64,000 nucleotides of DNA from Marivita sp003149565 (lineage in GTDB: Bacteria > Pseudomonadota > Alphaproteobacteria > Rhodobacterales > Rhodobacteraceae), in the NCBI RefSeq assembly GCF_965216415.1, contig NZ_CBDCFU010000002.1; one strand, given 5' to 3'. The notes under the pieces are model-generated. The model searched no databases. It saw only the letters and a program-made list of their open reading frames with translations, and was not told where the DNA came from. Position numbers and translations under genes: made by a program. Shown here piece after piece: positions 34,727 to 43,625 of this stretch. Position 1 is the stretch's first letter. Each line of letters opens with the position of its first letter.

Positions 34727-36292
34727 GTGACGAACGAAGCAACATACGACGAGACGGCAGAGGTTGAAGTGATCCGTGGGGAACCACGGGTCAACGCCCC
34801 CGATGCGCCCGTGCTGGCGGATGGGCTTGGGTGTCACTCTGGTTCCGAAATGGAAAAGGCGGCACGTCTTGCCGGCAATTCCGAGATGCTGGATCAGTTC
34901 GCCAAGGACTATCCGAAAGGTCCGCACGACCAGCCACAAAGCATGTGCCCCGCCTTTGGGTCGCTGCGCGTTGGGTTGCGGATGAAGCGGGTTGCGACTG
35001 TTCTGTCCGGGTCGGCCTGCTGTGTCTACGGTCTGACCTTTGTGTCCCACTTCTACGGCGCGCGTCGGTCTGTTGGCTATGTTCCGTTCAATTCGGAAAC
35101 GCTCGTCACAGGTAAGCTATACGAAGATATCCGTGAGAGCGTGCACGAAATGGCTGACCCAGACCGGTTTGACGCCATCGTCGTCACCAATCTGTGTGTG
35201 CCAACGGCCTCTGGTGTTCCGCTTCGGCTGCTGCCGAAAGAGATCAATGGAGTGCGCGTGGTCGGCATAGACGTTCCGGGTTTTGGAATTCCGACTCATG
35301 CTGAAGCTAAGGACGTCTTGGCGGGTGCAATGCTCAACTACGCGCGGGAAGAAATCAAAGCGGGTCCAGTTCAGGCTCCGGCCGGCGGTAAAGCCGACCG
35401 ACCGACTGTCGCGCTGCTGGGTGAAATGTTTCCCGCAGATCCAATGATGATTGGTGCCATGCTGGCGCCTATGGGGCTTGCGGCCGGTCCGGTTGTGCCG
35501 TGCCGTGAATGGCGCGAGCTTTATGCTGCGCTTGATTGTGGTGTCGTTGCCGCGATCCATCCGTTCTACACAGCCGCCATTCGGGAATTCGAAGCGGCTG
35601 GTCGCCCAATTGTGGGTTCTGCGCCTGTGGGTCATGACGGCACCGCCGCCTGGCTTGCGGGAATTGGGGATGCGTTCAACATTCCTGCCGCCCAAATCGC
35701 AGCAGCACAGAATGCGTTTCTCCCTGCAATCAAGGCTGCTCTCGCGCAGACGCCGATCAAAGGAACGATCACGCTGTCTGGCTACGAAGGTTCTGAATTA
35801 CTTGTCGCGCGGCTGCTTGTCGAAAGCGGTGCCGATCTTCGCTATGTCGGCACAGCTTGCCCCCGCACGAGATGGTCCGATCCAGACCGGGAATGGCTGG
35901 AGAGCAAGGGTATCAAGGTGACCTATCGCGCATCGCTTGAAGATGATTGCGCGGCGATGGAGGCGATCAAGCCGGACCTGGCAATAGGCACGACCCCGGT
36001 AGTGCAGAAGGCCAAGGAGATGGGCATCCCGGGTCTCTATTACACCAACCTTATTTCTGCGCGTCCGCTGATGGGGCCTGCCGGGGCTGGGTCTCTGGCG
36101 GAAGTGATCAATGCCGCGATCGCGGGCAAGTCCCGCATGGACGACATGAAAGCGTTTTTCGAGGGTGTCGGCACTGGTGACACCGCCGGTGTTTGGGAAA
36201 AATCCCCGAACCTGCGCCCCGATTTCCGTGCGCAGCATCAGAAGAAACTCGACAAACAGGCGCGTGCTGCCAAAGCGCAGGAGATGATCTGA
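34727..36292 (+). CDS. bchY: Chlorophyllide a reductase subunit Y
   Basis: BchY with BchZ forms the NifDK-like catalytic component of chlorophyllide a reductase. The product has LGCHSGSEMEKAARLAG, then PHDQPQSMCPAFGSLRVGLRMKRV and VLSGSACCVYGL, which hold cluster Cys residues. The start is ambiguous: GTG 34727 (VTNEATYDE, 521 aa) or TTG 34703 (529 aa); the GTG was chosen as the commoner codon. Its stop overlaps bchZ as TGATG. Confidence 0.95.
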   Translation: MTNEATYDETAEVEVIRGEPRVNAPDAPVLADGLGCHSGSEMEKAARLAGNSEMLDQFAKDYPKGPHDQPQSMCPAFGSLRVGLRMKRVATVLSGSACCVYGLTFVSHFYGARRSVGYVPFNSETLVTGKLYEDIRESVHEMADPDRFDAIVVTNLCVPTASGVPLRLLPKEINGVRVVGIDVPGFGIPTHAEAKDVLAGAMLNYAREEIKAGPVQAPAGGKADRPTVALLGEMFPADPMMIGAMLAPMGLAAGPVVPCREWRELYAALDCGVVAAIHPFYTAAIREFEAAGRPIVGSAPVGHDGTAAWLAGIGDAFNIPAAQIAAAQNAFLPAIKAALAQTPIKGTITLSGYEGSELLVARLLVESGADLRYVGTACPRTRWSDPDREWLESKGIKVTYRASLEDDCAAMEAIKPDLAIGTTPVVQKAKEMGIPGLYYTNLISARPLMGPAGAGSLAEVINAAIAGKSRMDDMKAFFEGVGTGDTAGVWEKSPNLRPDFRAQHQKKLDKQARAAKAQEMI

Positions 36293-37758
36293 TGTTGATT
36301 CAAGATCATGACCGCGCCGGTGGCTATTGGGGGGCTGTTTACGCCTTTACCGCTGTCAAAGGTCTGCAAGTCGTTATCGACGGACCGGTTGGGTGTGAAA
36401 ACCTGCCTGTGACGTCGGTTCTCCATTACACAGATGCGCTTCCCCCGCATGAACTCCCTATCGTGGTGACTGGCCTCGGTGAGGAGGAGCTGGGTCGGGA
36501 GGGGACCGAGGGGGCAATGAAACGCGCCTGGGGTGTTCTCGATCCAGCTCTGCCTGCAGTTGTCGTGACCGGATCGATCGCTGAGATGATTGGTGGCGGC
36601 GTGACACCGCAGGGGACGAACATTCAACGCTTTCTTCCGCGTACCATTGACGAGGATCAATGGGAAAGCGCGGATCGCGCGATGACGTGGATCTTTACGG
36701 AATTCGGCATGACCAAGGGTCGAATGCCACCCGAGAAGAAACGCGAGGAAGGTGCAAAACCGCGCGTCAATATCCTTGGCCCGATGTATGGCACGTTCAA
36801 TATGCCCTCCGACCTGGCGGAAATCCGTCGGCTGGTCGAAGGGATCGGCGCCGAAGTCAACATGGTGATGCCGCTGGGCGCTCATTTGGCTGAGATGCGC
36901 AATCTCGTGAATGCAGATGTAAACATCTGCATGTACCGCGAATTTGGTCGGGGTCTCGCAGAATGTCTTGGTAAGCCCTATCTGCAAGCGCCTGTCGGCA
37001 TGGACAGCACCACCAAATTCCTGCGCAAACTGGGTGATCTGCTGGAGCTCGATCCCGAGCCGTTCATCGAGCAGGAAAAGCACTCGACGCTGAAACCGGT
37101 TTGGGACCTCTGGCGGTCCGTCACACAGGATTTCTTTGCCACTGCGCAGTTCGGGATCGTGGCCAACGAGACCTACGCCCGCGGCATTCGCAACTACCTA
37201 GAGGGTGATCTTGGTTTGCCCTGTGCTTTCGCTGTGGCCCGCGTCGCAGGAAGTAAAACGAACAATGAAGAAGTTCGTTCTCTGATCCACTCAAAAAGAC
37301 CCTTGGTTATCATGGGGTCGATCAACGAAAAAATGTATCTTGCTGAAATGCAGGCAGGGCACGGCCCGCAGCCAACATTTATCCCGGCAAGTTTTCCCGG
37401 TGCCGCGATCAGGCGCCATACCGGCACACCGATGATGGGCTACGCCGGTGCAACCTATCTTCTTCAGGAAGTCTGCAACGGACTGTTCGATGCGCTGTTC
37501 CACATCCTGCCGCTTGGCAGCGAGATGGATAAGGCAGACTCGACCCTCACCCCGCTGCGCCGGGATTTCCCGTGGGATGCCGATGCGCAGTCCGAACTTG
37601 ATCGGATTGTCGCCCAGCACCCTGTCCTGACTCGAATTTCAGCCGCCAAGAATCTGCGCGACGCCGCAGAAGCCGCGGCCCTGAAACAAGGCGCAGAACG
37701 TGTCGTTTTCGAGACCGTTCACGCCCTTGCCAATATCCAAGGAGGACCGACCAAATGA
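36292..37758 (+). CDS. bchZ: Chlorophyllide a reductase subunit Z
   Basis: BchZ is the NifK-like subunit completing chlorophyllide a reductase. The 488-aa protein begins MLIQDHDRAGGYWGAVYAFT, followed by GPVGCENLPVTSVLHYTDALPPHELP, and has PMYGTFNMPSDLAEIRRL in the middle. ATG 36292 overlaps the bchY stop by one base. The 3' end overlaps pufQ by 4 bp. In Rhodobacter the puf promoter lies within bchZ, and the same may hold here. Confidence 0.97.
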   Translation: MLIQDHDRAGGYWGAVYAFTAVKGLQVVIDGPVGCENLPVTSVLHYTDALPPHELPIVVTGLGEEELGREGTEGAMKRAWGVLDPALPAVVVTGSIAEMIGGGVTPQGTNIQRFLPRTIDEDQWESADRAMTWIFTEFGMTKGRMPPEKKREEGAKPRVNILGPMYGTFNMPSDLAEIRRLVEGIGAEVNMVMPLGAHLAEMRNLVNADVNICMYREFGRGLAECLGKPYLQAPVGMDSTTKFLRKLGDLLELDPEPFIEQEKHSTLKPVWDLWRSVTQDFFATAQFGIVANETYARGIRNYLEGDLGLPCAFAVARVAGSKTNNEEVRSLIHSKRPLVIMGSINEKMYLAEMQAGHGPQPTFIPASFPGAAIRRHTGTPMMGYAGATYLLQEVCNGLFDALFHILPLGSEMDKADSTLTPLRRDFPWDADAQSELDRIVAQHPVLTRISAAKNLRDAAEAAALKQGAERVVFETVHALANIQGGPTK

Positions 37759-37982
37759 CGGATTTCACCTCTTCTGACACGCGCTCTCACAGGCACGGTC
37801 ACACAAAACGCGGAACCGAGTTCCTGGTTTACTTCAGCATCATCTTCATCGTCGCGATCCCCTTCGCGACAGTGATCTGGATGCTCGAAGTTTTCCAGAA
37901 GCAAACGCTCAACATGCGCGGGCCATTGGCGCGCGCATGGTGTGAAGCGGATCGGATCACGCCACTGATTTTCTCAGCCTGA
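37755..37982 (+). CDS. pufQ: PufQ, light-harvesting / bacteriochlorophyll assembly protein
   Basis: PufQ is a small membrane protein that regulates bacteriochlorophyll synthesis or carries its intermediates in Rhodobacter. The 75-aa product has a polar, His-rich N-terminus, one membrane segment (residues 24-45, LVYFSIIFIVAIPFATVIWML), and the C-terminal GPLARAWCEADRITP typical of PufQ. It overlaps bchZ by 4 bp and precedes pufB. The identification rests on position, size, topology and this C-terminal motif. Confidence 0.88.
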   Translation: MTDFTSSDTRSHRHGHTKRGTEFLVYFSIIFIVAIPFATVIWMLEVFQKQTLNMRGPLARAWCEADRITPLIFSA

Positions 37983-38001
37983 AAGGGTTGGGGGAGCGAG
38001 A

Positions 38002-38064
38002 CTGTCCGCCCGGCGGGGTGGACAGGACCTGCGGAGCTTTGGCTCCAAGGGACCCGGCCGCAGG
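38002..38064 (+). other. Structured pufQ-pufB leader with two stem-loops
   Basis: CTGTCC (38002) pairs with GGACAG (38020), extended inward by CCC/GGG across a G-U pair. CCTGCGG (38028) pairs with CCGCAGG (38058), enclosing a smaller GGAGC/GCTCC stem. Such structures upstream of pufB fit the processed puf leader of Rhodobacter; the role here is inferred. Confidence 0.55.
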
Positions 38065-38101
38065 GAGTGCGGCGTCAGCATAACGTTCCGGAGGAAAGTT
38101 C

Positions 38102-38251
38102 ATGGCTGATAATACCGACCTGTCATTCACAGGTCTTACTGACGAGCAGGCCCAGGAGCTGCATTCCGTCTACATGAGCGGCCTTTGGCTGTTCTCGGCG
38201 GTTGCAGTGGTTGCACACCTTGCAACCTTCATCTGGCGCCCGTGGTTCTGA
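38102..38251 (+). CDS. pufB: Light-harvesting complex 1 beta polypeptide
   Basis: PufB is the beta apoprotein of LH1 and binds bacteriochlorophyll with PufA. The 49-aa product reads MADNTDLSFTGLTDEQAQEL, then one membrane helix with the bacteriochlorophyll-binding His39 (AVVAHLATFIWRPWF) and the conserved second His (H21). GGAGG lies 7 bases before ATG 38102. The gene was found by reading the sequence directly. The order pufB-pufA is standard. Confidence 0.97.
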   Translation: MADNTDLSFTGLTDEQAQELHSVYMSGLWLFSAVAVVAHLATFIWRPWF

Positions 38252-38265
38252 GGAAGGATTAGAAA

Positions 38266-38421
38266 ATGGCAAAGTTCTACAAGATCTGGCTCATCTTTGA
38301 TCCCCGTCGCGTGTTCGTCGCGCAGGGCGTCTTCCTCTTCCTGCTGGCTGCAATGATTCACCTGGTGGTGCTGTCCAACGGCATCAACTGGTTCGAAACC
38401 GCAGCAGCCGCTGGCATGTAA
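38266..38421 (+). CDS. pufA: Light-harvesting complex 1 alpha polypeptide
   Basis: PufA is the alpha apoprotein of LH1. The 51-aa product starts MAKFYKIWLIFDPRRVFVAQ and has a single helix with the ligand His32 (LLAAMIHLVVLS), followed by NGINWFETAAAAGM. AGGAAGG precedes ATG 38266. The stem-loop 36 bp downstream would stabilise the abundant pufBA transcript. Confidence 0.97.
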   Translation: MAKFYKIWLIFDPRRVFVAQGVFLFLLAAMIHLVVLSNGINWFETAAAAGM

Positions 38422-38456
38422 ATGCTCGCGAGCTCGGAAGAGCTCAAAAGATCGCT

Positions 38457-38486
38457 GCGGGCGGAGCCCGGTTCCGGACCGCCCGC
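38457..38486 (+). terminator. pufA-pufL intercistronic stem-loop
   Basis: GCGGGCGG pairs perfectly with CCGCCCGC (8 bp) around a 14-base loop. There is no T-run, so it acts more likely as a 3' mRNA-stability element or attenuator than as a full terminator. Such a hairpin sets the excess of pufBA over pufLM message in Rhodobacter; the function here is by analogy. Confidence 0.72.
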
Positions 38487-38560
38487 GGCAAAACTGACTG
38501 ACTGAAACATGACGGCTGGGTCTCGTTCGGGGCATGCCGGCAAACGCGGAGATAAAGAAG

Positions 38561-39400
38561 ATGGCGCTGCTCAGCTTCGAAAAAAAGTATCGCGTCCGCG
38601 GAGGGACGCTGATCGGCGGCGATCTGTTCGACTTCTGGGTAGGGCCTTTCTACGTTGGGTTCTTCGGGGTCACGACCGCCTTTTTCGCTCTGCTCGGCAC
38701 GATCCTCATTCTGTGGGGAGCGGCCGATCAAGGCACATTCAATCCTTGGCTCATCAATATTGCGCCGCCTGACCTGAGTTATGGTCTGGGTATGGCACCG
38801 CTGATGGAAGGCGGCCTCTGGCAGATCATCACGATCTGTGCGGTTGGCGCTTTCAGCAGTTGGGCACTGCGCGAGGTCGAGATTTGCCGCAAGCTGGGTA
38901 TCGGGTACCACGTTCCGTTCGCCTTCAGCGTTGCGATTTTCGCCTATGTGACGCTGGTGGTGTTCCGCCCGCTTCTGATGGGCGCTTGGGGTCACGGGTT
39001 TCCATACGGCATCTTCAGCCATCTCGACTGGGTGTCGAACACCGGCTACGCCTACCTGCACTTCCATTACAACCCGGCGCACATGATCGCGGTGACGTTC
39101 TTCTTCACCACGACACTCGCACTGGCGTTGCATGGGGGTCTGATCCTGTCGGCAGCCAACCCTGAAAAGGGTGAAGAAATGAGGACCCCGGATCACGAAG
39201 ACACGTTCTTCCGCGATTTCATCGGCTACTCGGTCGGTACGCTGGGTATCCACCGCGTTGGTCTGCTTCTCGCGCTCAATGCCGGGTTCTGGTCCGCGAT
39301 CTGTATCATCATCTCTGGCCCCGTCTGGACGAAGGGTTGGCCTGAGTGGTGGAACTGGTGGCTCGAATTGCCCATCTGGGGCGTGAATGTGGGGATGTAA
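38561..39400 (+). CDS. pufL: Photosynthetic reaction centre L subunit
   Basis: PufL is one of the two core reaction-centre subunits and binds half of the cofactors. The 279-aa product has five hydrophobic helices and the conserved ligands in family positions: H154 (accessory bacteriochlorophyll), H174 in FHYNPAHM (special pair), and H191 and H231 (non-haem iron). Each is offset by one from Rhodobacter sphaeroides numbering. ATG 38561 follows a purine-rich AGATAAAGAAG. pufM starts 2 bp after its stop. Confidence 0.98.
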   Translation: MALLSFEKKYRVRGGTLIGGDLFDFWVGPFYVGFFGVTTAFFALLGTILILWGAADQGTFNPWLINIAPPDLSYGLGMAPLMEGGLWQIITICAVGAFSSWALREVEICRKLGIGYHVPFAFSVAIFAYVTLVVFRPLLMGAWGHGFPYGIFSHLDWVSNTGYAYLHFHYNPAHMIAVTFFFTTTLALALHGGLILSAANPEKGEEMRTPDHEDTFFRDFIGYSVGTLGIHRVGLLLALNAGFWSAICIIISGPVWTKGWPEWWNWWLELPIWGVNVGM

Positions 39401-39402
39401 TC

Positions 39403-40386
39403 ATGGCTGAGTATCAGAACATTTTCACACAGGTCCAAGTTCAGGGGAAACCTGAATGGGGCATGGCAACCGAAAACGCCGAACACGAACGTACGCGCAA
39501 AGCCGGCTTCTCGACCCTTATCGGATGGATCGGCAACGCACAGCTTGGCCCGGTATGGCTGGGTTGGACGGGGATGGTGTCTCTCGCAACAGGTATTCTG
39601 GCGCTGAACATTATTGGGCTGAATATGCTGGCGCAGGTTGGCTGGTCGATCCCTGAGTTCATCCGCCAGTTGTTCTGGCTGGCGCTTGAACCGCCAAGCC
39701 CGGAATACGGCCTGAGCATTCCGCCGCTTCAGGATGGTGGCTGGTACATCATCGCGAGCTTTTTCCTGCTGATATCGGTGATGAGTTGGTGGGCAAGAAC
39801 CTACTTGCTGGCGATGGAACACAAGATGGGTAAACACGTCTTCTGGGCGTTTGGCTCTGCGATCTGGCTGTTTCTGGTTTTGGGTCTCTTCAGACCAATC
39901 CTGATGGGGTCATGGTCAGAGGCGGTGCCCTACGGGATCTTCCCGCACCTTGACTGGACCACTGCTTTCTCGATCCGGTACGGCAACCTCTATTATAACC
40001 CGTTCCACGCACTCTCGATCGTGTTCCTCTATGGCTCCGTTCTGCTCTTTGCGATGCACGGTGCGACCATTCTGGCGGTGACCCGTTACGGTGGCGACCG
40101 CGAGTTGGAACAGATTGTCGACCGTGGCACTGCCACCGAACGCGCTGCACTCTTCTGGCGCTGGACGATGGGCTTCAACGCGACGATGGAAGGTATCCAC
40201 CGTTGGGCGTGGTGGTTCGCAGTCCTGACCCCGATCACAGGCGGCATTGGGATCCTTCTGACAGGCACCGTGGTGGACAACTGGTTCATCTGGGCACAGG
40301 AGCATCACTTCGCTCCGATGTACGACGGCTCTTACGGATACGAAGCCTACGGTTCCTACGAAACATTTATTGGACAGGAGAACTGA
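39403..40386 (+). CDS. pufM: Photosynthetic reaction centre M subunit
   Basis: PufM pairs with PufL in the reaction-centre core. The 327-aa product shows all four ligand histidines at the Rhodobacter sphaeroides positions: H182 (accessory bacteriochlorophyll), H202 in NPFHALS (special pair), and H219 and H266 (iron). Also present is the iron ligand region ERAALFWRW, with Glu in RGTATERA. pufC begins 2 bp after its stop. Confidence 0.98.
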   Translation: MAEYQNIFTQVQVQGKPEWGMATENAEHERTRKAGFSTLIGWIGNAQLGPVWLGWTGMVSLATGILALNIIGLNMLAQVGWSIPEFIRQLFWLALEPPSPEYGLSIPPLQDGGWYIIASFFLLISVMSWWARTYLLAMEHKMGKHVFWAFGSAIWLFLVLGLFRPILMGSWSEAVPYGIFPHLDWTTAFSIRYGNLYYNPFHALSIVFLYGSVLLFAMHGATILAVTRYGGDRELEQIVDRGTATERAALFWRWTMGFNATMEGIHRWAWWFAVLTPITGGIGILLTGTVVDNWFIWAQEHHFAPMYDGSYGYEAYGSYETFIGQEN

Positions 40387-40388
40387 TC

Positions 40389-41504
40389 ATGCTTCCGAAT
40401 TGGTTCAATAAATGGAACCGGGAGAACCCGACCAATATATACGGTCCGGCTATCCTGGTTGGGGCTGCGGGGGTCGCCGTCACGGTTGCAGCGTTCCTTG
40501 TGGTGGTTGGTCAACCCTTCAAAACGGAAAGTCTGCAAACGGGTCCACGCGGAACGGGTATGTCACGGCCAGAATTCGTCTCTGACCTTGCCAAACCAGA
40601 CCCGTCCATCGATGTCATGTATACCGAAGCGCCTTATGTTCCGGAAGGCGGAGAGGCCAAGGCGTCAGAGATCTACCAGAACGTTCAGGTGCTTGGTGAT
40701 CTCACAGAGGACAACTTCAACCGCCTCATGCTGGCCATGACGGATTGGGTGGCGCCTGAGCAGGGCTGTGCCTACTGCCACGGTGACGTTGAGATCGAAG
40801 AATACGGCAATGACGACCTGTACACCAAGGTCGTTGCGCGCCGGATGATCCAGATGACCCAGAGCATCAACGAAGGCTGGGATGGTCACGTGAACGCCAA
40901 CAAGCAGGTCGGAGTCACATGCTATACCTGTCACCGCGGAGAGAACGTGCCATCCGATATCTGGTTCAAGATGGGTGCGGTCAACGAAGCAGCCGGCGGT
41001 TGGGCGGCGGTTCAGAACAGGGTGACGGTGCAAAGCCAGTACACGTCTCTCCCGTCTGACGCTTTGGAGACGTTCCTTCTGGATTATGGCCGCATTGGCG
41101 TCCACAACCTCGAAGCGCATGTGGCCGAATACCCGGACGAGGAAGGTGTCACCACCTGGCAGGATACTGAACGGACGTTCAGCTTGATGAACTACGTCTC
41201 AAACTCGCTGGGTGTGAACTGTGTGTTCTGTCACAACAGCCGCGCCTTCTACGACCCTGAGCAGGTGACACCGCAGTGGTCCACCGAACAGCTGGGCATC
41301 GGAATGGTTCAGGAAATCAACAACGAGTACCTCGTGCCGCTTGAGGATGTGTATCCGCCGGAACGCCTTGGACCGGTCTTTGCCGACGCGCCGAAAGCCG
41401 CCTGCAAAACCTGTCACAAAGGATATCAGCAACCGCTGCAAGGGACGAATGTCATTGCTGACTGGCCCGAGCTCGCGACGACAGGTGAACCTGTCTACGA
41501 ATGA
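40389..41504 (+). CDS. pufC: Reaction-centre tetraheme cytochrome c subunit
   Basis: PufC donates electrons to the photo-oxidised special pair on the periplasmic side. The 371-aa product has an N-terminal membrane anchor (residues about 21-41) and exactly four CXXCH motifs: C127-H131, C178-H182, C278-H282 and C339-H343. No lipobox is visible, so it is probably anchored by the uncleaved helix. It ends the puf operon and is followed by a UUCG-loop hairpin. pufX is absent. Confidence 0.98.
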   Translation: MLPNWFNKWNRENPTNIYGPAILVGAAGVAVTVAAFLVVVGQPFKTESLQTGPRGTGMSRPEFVSDLAKPDPSIDVMYTEAPYVPEGGEAKASEIYQNVQVLGDLTEDNFNRLMLAMTDWVAPEQGCAYCHGDVEIEEYGNDDLYTKVVARRMIQMTQSINEGWDGHVNANKQVGVTCYTCHRGENVPSDIWFKMGAVNEAAGGWAAVQNRVTVQSQYTSLPSDALETFLLDYGRIGVHNLEAHVAEYPDEEGVTTWQDTERTFSLMNYVSNSLGVNCVFCHNSRAFYDPEQVTPQWSTEQLGIGMVQEINNEYLVPLEDVYPPERLGPVFADAPKAACKTCHKGYQQPLQGTNVIADWPELATTGEPVYE

Positions 41505-41509
41505 CCAGA

Positions 41510-41531
41510 TCGGGGCGGTTCGCCGCCCCGA
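41510..41531 (+). terminator. UUCG-tetraloop hairpin after pufC
   Basis: TCGGGGCGG and CCGCCCCGA form a perfect 9-bp stem closed by TTCG, 6 bp after the pufC stop. The T-run is missing, so it probably protects the 3' end of puf mRNA or acts with the downstream terminator. Confidence 0.75.
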
Positions 41532-41541
41532 CCGTCGCCAG

Positions 41542-41579
41542 ATCCGGTTTTGACAGGTTCCCAAAATGCAAAACCGGAT
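41542..41579. repeat. Perfect 10-bp inverted repeat in the pufC-dxs spacer
   Basis: ATCCGGTTTT (41542-41551) and AAAACCGGAT (41570-41579) are exact reverse complements 18 bp apart. A small CGGGG/CCCCG stem follows at 41581-41597, and TTCCTGT/ACAGGAA at 41604-41622. Confidence 0.7.
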
Positions 41580-41624
41580 ACGGGGCTCAACACCCCGGTT
41601 CCCTTCCTGTTGGCTACAGGAACT

Positions 41625-41664
41625 GGCGTCACGTTTCTAGGCTCACCCTGGCAAACGTGACGCC
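41625..41664 (+). terminator. Probable end-of-puf terminator, 12-bp stem plus T-rich tail
   Basis: GGCGTCACGTTT (41625-41636) is the exact reverse complement of AAACGTGACGCC (41653-41664). TTTCTT follows on the plus strand. This is the best intrinsic terminator in the region and separates the puf operon from dxs, 33 bp upstream of the dxs start. It could also act as an attenuator for dxs. Confidence 0.72.
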
Positions 41665-41696
41665 TTTCTTCCCTCTGTCCCCGAGGAGTCTGCCAA

Positions 41697-43622
41697 ATGA
41701 CACATTCTCTTACCCCAAATCTTGATCGGGTCGCCGGACCTGCCGACTTGCGCAGCATGGATGATGAAACGCTGACCAAGATTGCACACGAGCTTCGATC
41801 CGAAGTGATCTCGGCAGTCTCGCAGACAGGCGGGCATCTTGGCTCAAGCCTTGGAGTTGTCGAACTGTCCGTGGCGATCCATGCTGTATTCAATACGCCG
41901 ATGGACAAGCTGGTTTGGGACGTGGGTCACCAGTGTTATCCGCACAAGATCATTACTGGGCGGCGTGACCGCATGAAGACGCTTCGCCAGAAGGACGGTT
42001 TGTCCGGGTTCACGAAACGCAGCGAGTCAGAATACGATCCCTTTGGCGCCGCGCATTCCTCCACCTCAATTTCCGCCGCTTTGGGTTTTGCGGTCGGTCG
42101 CGACATGGGTCGTCCGACTGGTGACGCAATCGCCGTTATTGGGGACGGGTCAATCAGCGCAGGCATGGCCTATGAGGCGATGAACAATGCTGGGCACGAA
42201 GGCCGTCGGCTGTTCGTCATCCTGAATGATAATGAGATGAGCATTGCTCCACCCGTTGGCGCGATGTCGTCCTATCTCAGCCGCATGTATGCGAACGAAC
42301 CTCTCGCCAAGATGAAATCATTGGCCGAGGGTTTCGAATCGTCATTGCCTGCGCCGATGCGGGAGGGAGCAAAGCGCGCGCGACAGCTTGTTACAGGAAA
42401 CCTGCAAGGCTCCGGGACTCTGTTTGAAGAACTGGGCTTTGAATATATTGGTCCGATCAATGGGCATGATATGGGGCAGCTGTTGCCCGTCCTGCGAGCT
42501 GCACGTGCCAGGGCTACCGGGCCGGTTCTGATCCATTGCTGTACGGTCAAAGGCAAAGGCTACGCGCCTGCCGAAAACAGCGCCGACAAGTATCATGGCG
42601 TGTCGAAATTCGACGTCGAGTCCGGTACGCAAGCCAAATCCAAACCGAATGCGCCGAGCTACACAAAGGTGTTTGGCGACACACTAACGGATGAAGCGGC
42701 GCGGGACCCAAATATCGTCGGCGTGACAGCAGCCATGCCTGGTGGGACTGGGATCGACATTCTGGCAAACCGCTTTCCATCGCGTGTGTTCGATGTTGGT
42801 ATAGCAGAACAACATGCTGTCACTTTTGCAGCGGGAATGGCGGCATCGGGTCTCAGGCCTTTCTGCGCGATCTATTCGACCTTTCTTCAGCGGGGCTATG
42901 ATCAGATTGTGCATGATGTGGCGTTGCAGAACCTGCCTGTTCGTTTCGCGATTGATCGCGCTGGTCTTGTGGGTGCGGACGGGGCCACCCATGCTGGCTC
43001 TTTTGACGTTGGATATCTGGCCGCGCTTCCAAACATGACCGTGATGGCAGCCGCGGACGAGGCCGAGTTGATGCACATGGTTGCCACGGCCGCAGCCCAT
43101 GATTCCGGGCCAATCGCATTCCGCTACCCGCGCGGTGCAGGAAACGGCGTTAAACTACCTGAACGCGGCGAGGTTCTGGAGATCGGCAAGGGCCGAATTG
43201 TCCAAGAGGGCAACGATATTGCATTCCTGAGTTTTGGAGCGCACCTGGCTGAAGTCGAAGCGACTGCGCGCTTATTGGAGAAGGATGGCATCAGCGTCAC
43301 CATCGCAGACGCTCGATTTGCAAAGCCTTTGGATATAGACCTCATTCTGAGCCTCGCGAAAACGCATGCAGCTTTGATCACGGTAGAGCAGGGCGCAAGG
43401 GGCGGTTTCGGTGCTATGGTCCTGCACGAGTTGGCAGACCGGGGTGCCTTGGACGGCGGCGTGAAGATGCGAACGGTCACCTTGCCCGATCGCTTCATTG
43501 ATCAGGCATCGCCAGACGAAATGTATGCAGATGCCGGTATGACGCGCTTTGATCTCTACAAGTTGGCCGTATCCCTGACATCCAGTGACGGCAACGTTGT
43601 TCCGCTCACAAAGGGTGCGTAA
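41697..43622 (+). CDS. dxs: 1-deoxy-D-xylulose-5-phosphate synthase
   Basis: Dxs condenses pyruvate and glyceraldehyde 3-phosphate with thiamine diphosphate, the first step of the MEP isoprenoid pathway. The 641-aa protein has the N-terminal GGHLGSSLGVVELSVAIH, VWDVGHQCYPHKIITGR, the thiamine motif GDGSISAGMAYEAMNNAG, and the transketolase-like segment DVGIAEQHAVTFAAGMA. GAGGAG precedes ATG 41697. Its place in the cluster supplies precursor for carotenoids and phytyl tails. Other copies may exist outside the window. Confidence 0.97.
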   Translation: MTHSLTPNLDRVAGPADLRSMDDETLTKIAHELRSEVISAVSQTGGHLGSSLGVVELSVAIHAVFNTPMDKLVWDVGHQCYPHKIITGRRDRMKTLRQKDGLSGFTKRSESEYDPFGAAHSSTSISAALGFAVGRDMGRPTGDAIAVIGDGSISAGMAYEAMNNAGHEGRRLFVILNDNEMSIAPPVGAMSSYLSRMYANEPLAKMKSLAEGFESSLPAPMREGAKRARQLVTGNLQGSGTLFEELGFEYIGPINGHDMGQLLPVLRAARARATGPVLIHCCTVKGKGYAPAENSADKYHGVSKFDVESGTQAKSKPNAPSYTKVFGDTLTDEAARDPNIVGVTAAMPGGTGIDILANRFPSRVFDVGIAEQHAVTFAAGMAASGLRPFCAIYSTFLQRGYDQIVHDVALQNLPVRFAIDRAGLVGADGATHAGSFDVGYLAALPNMTVMAAADEAELMHMVATAAAHDSGPIAFRYPRGAGNGVKLPERGEVLEIGKGRIVQEGNDIAFLSFGAHLAEVEATARLLEKDGISVTIADARFAKPLDIDLILSLAKTHAALITVEQGARGGFGAMVLHELADRGALDGGVKMRTVTLPDRFIDQASPDEMYADAGMTRFDLYKLAVSLTSSDGNVVPLTKGA

Positions 43623-43625
43623 CGA

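Noticed and set aside
36238..37083. 281-codon minus-strand frame opposite bchZ
   Set aside because: A shadow of bchZ; rich in His, Arg and Cys, with no recognisable domain.
38444..39253. 269-codon minus-strand frame opposite pufL
   Set aside because: Antisense to an invariant reaction-centre gene; no start signal or domain.
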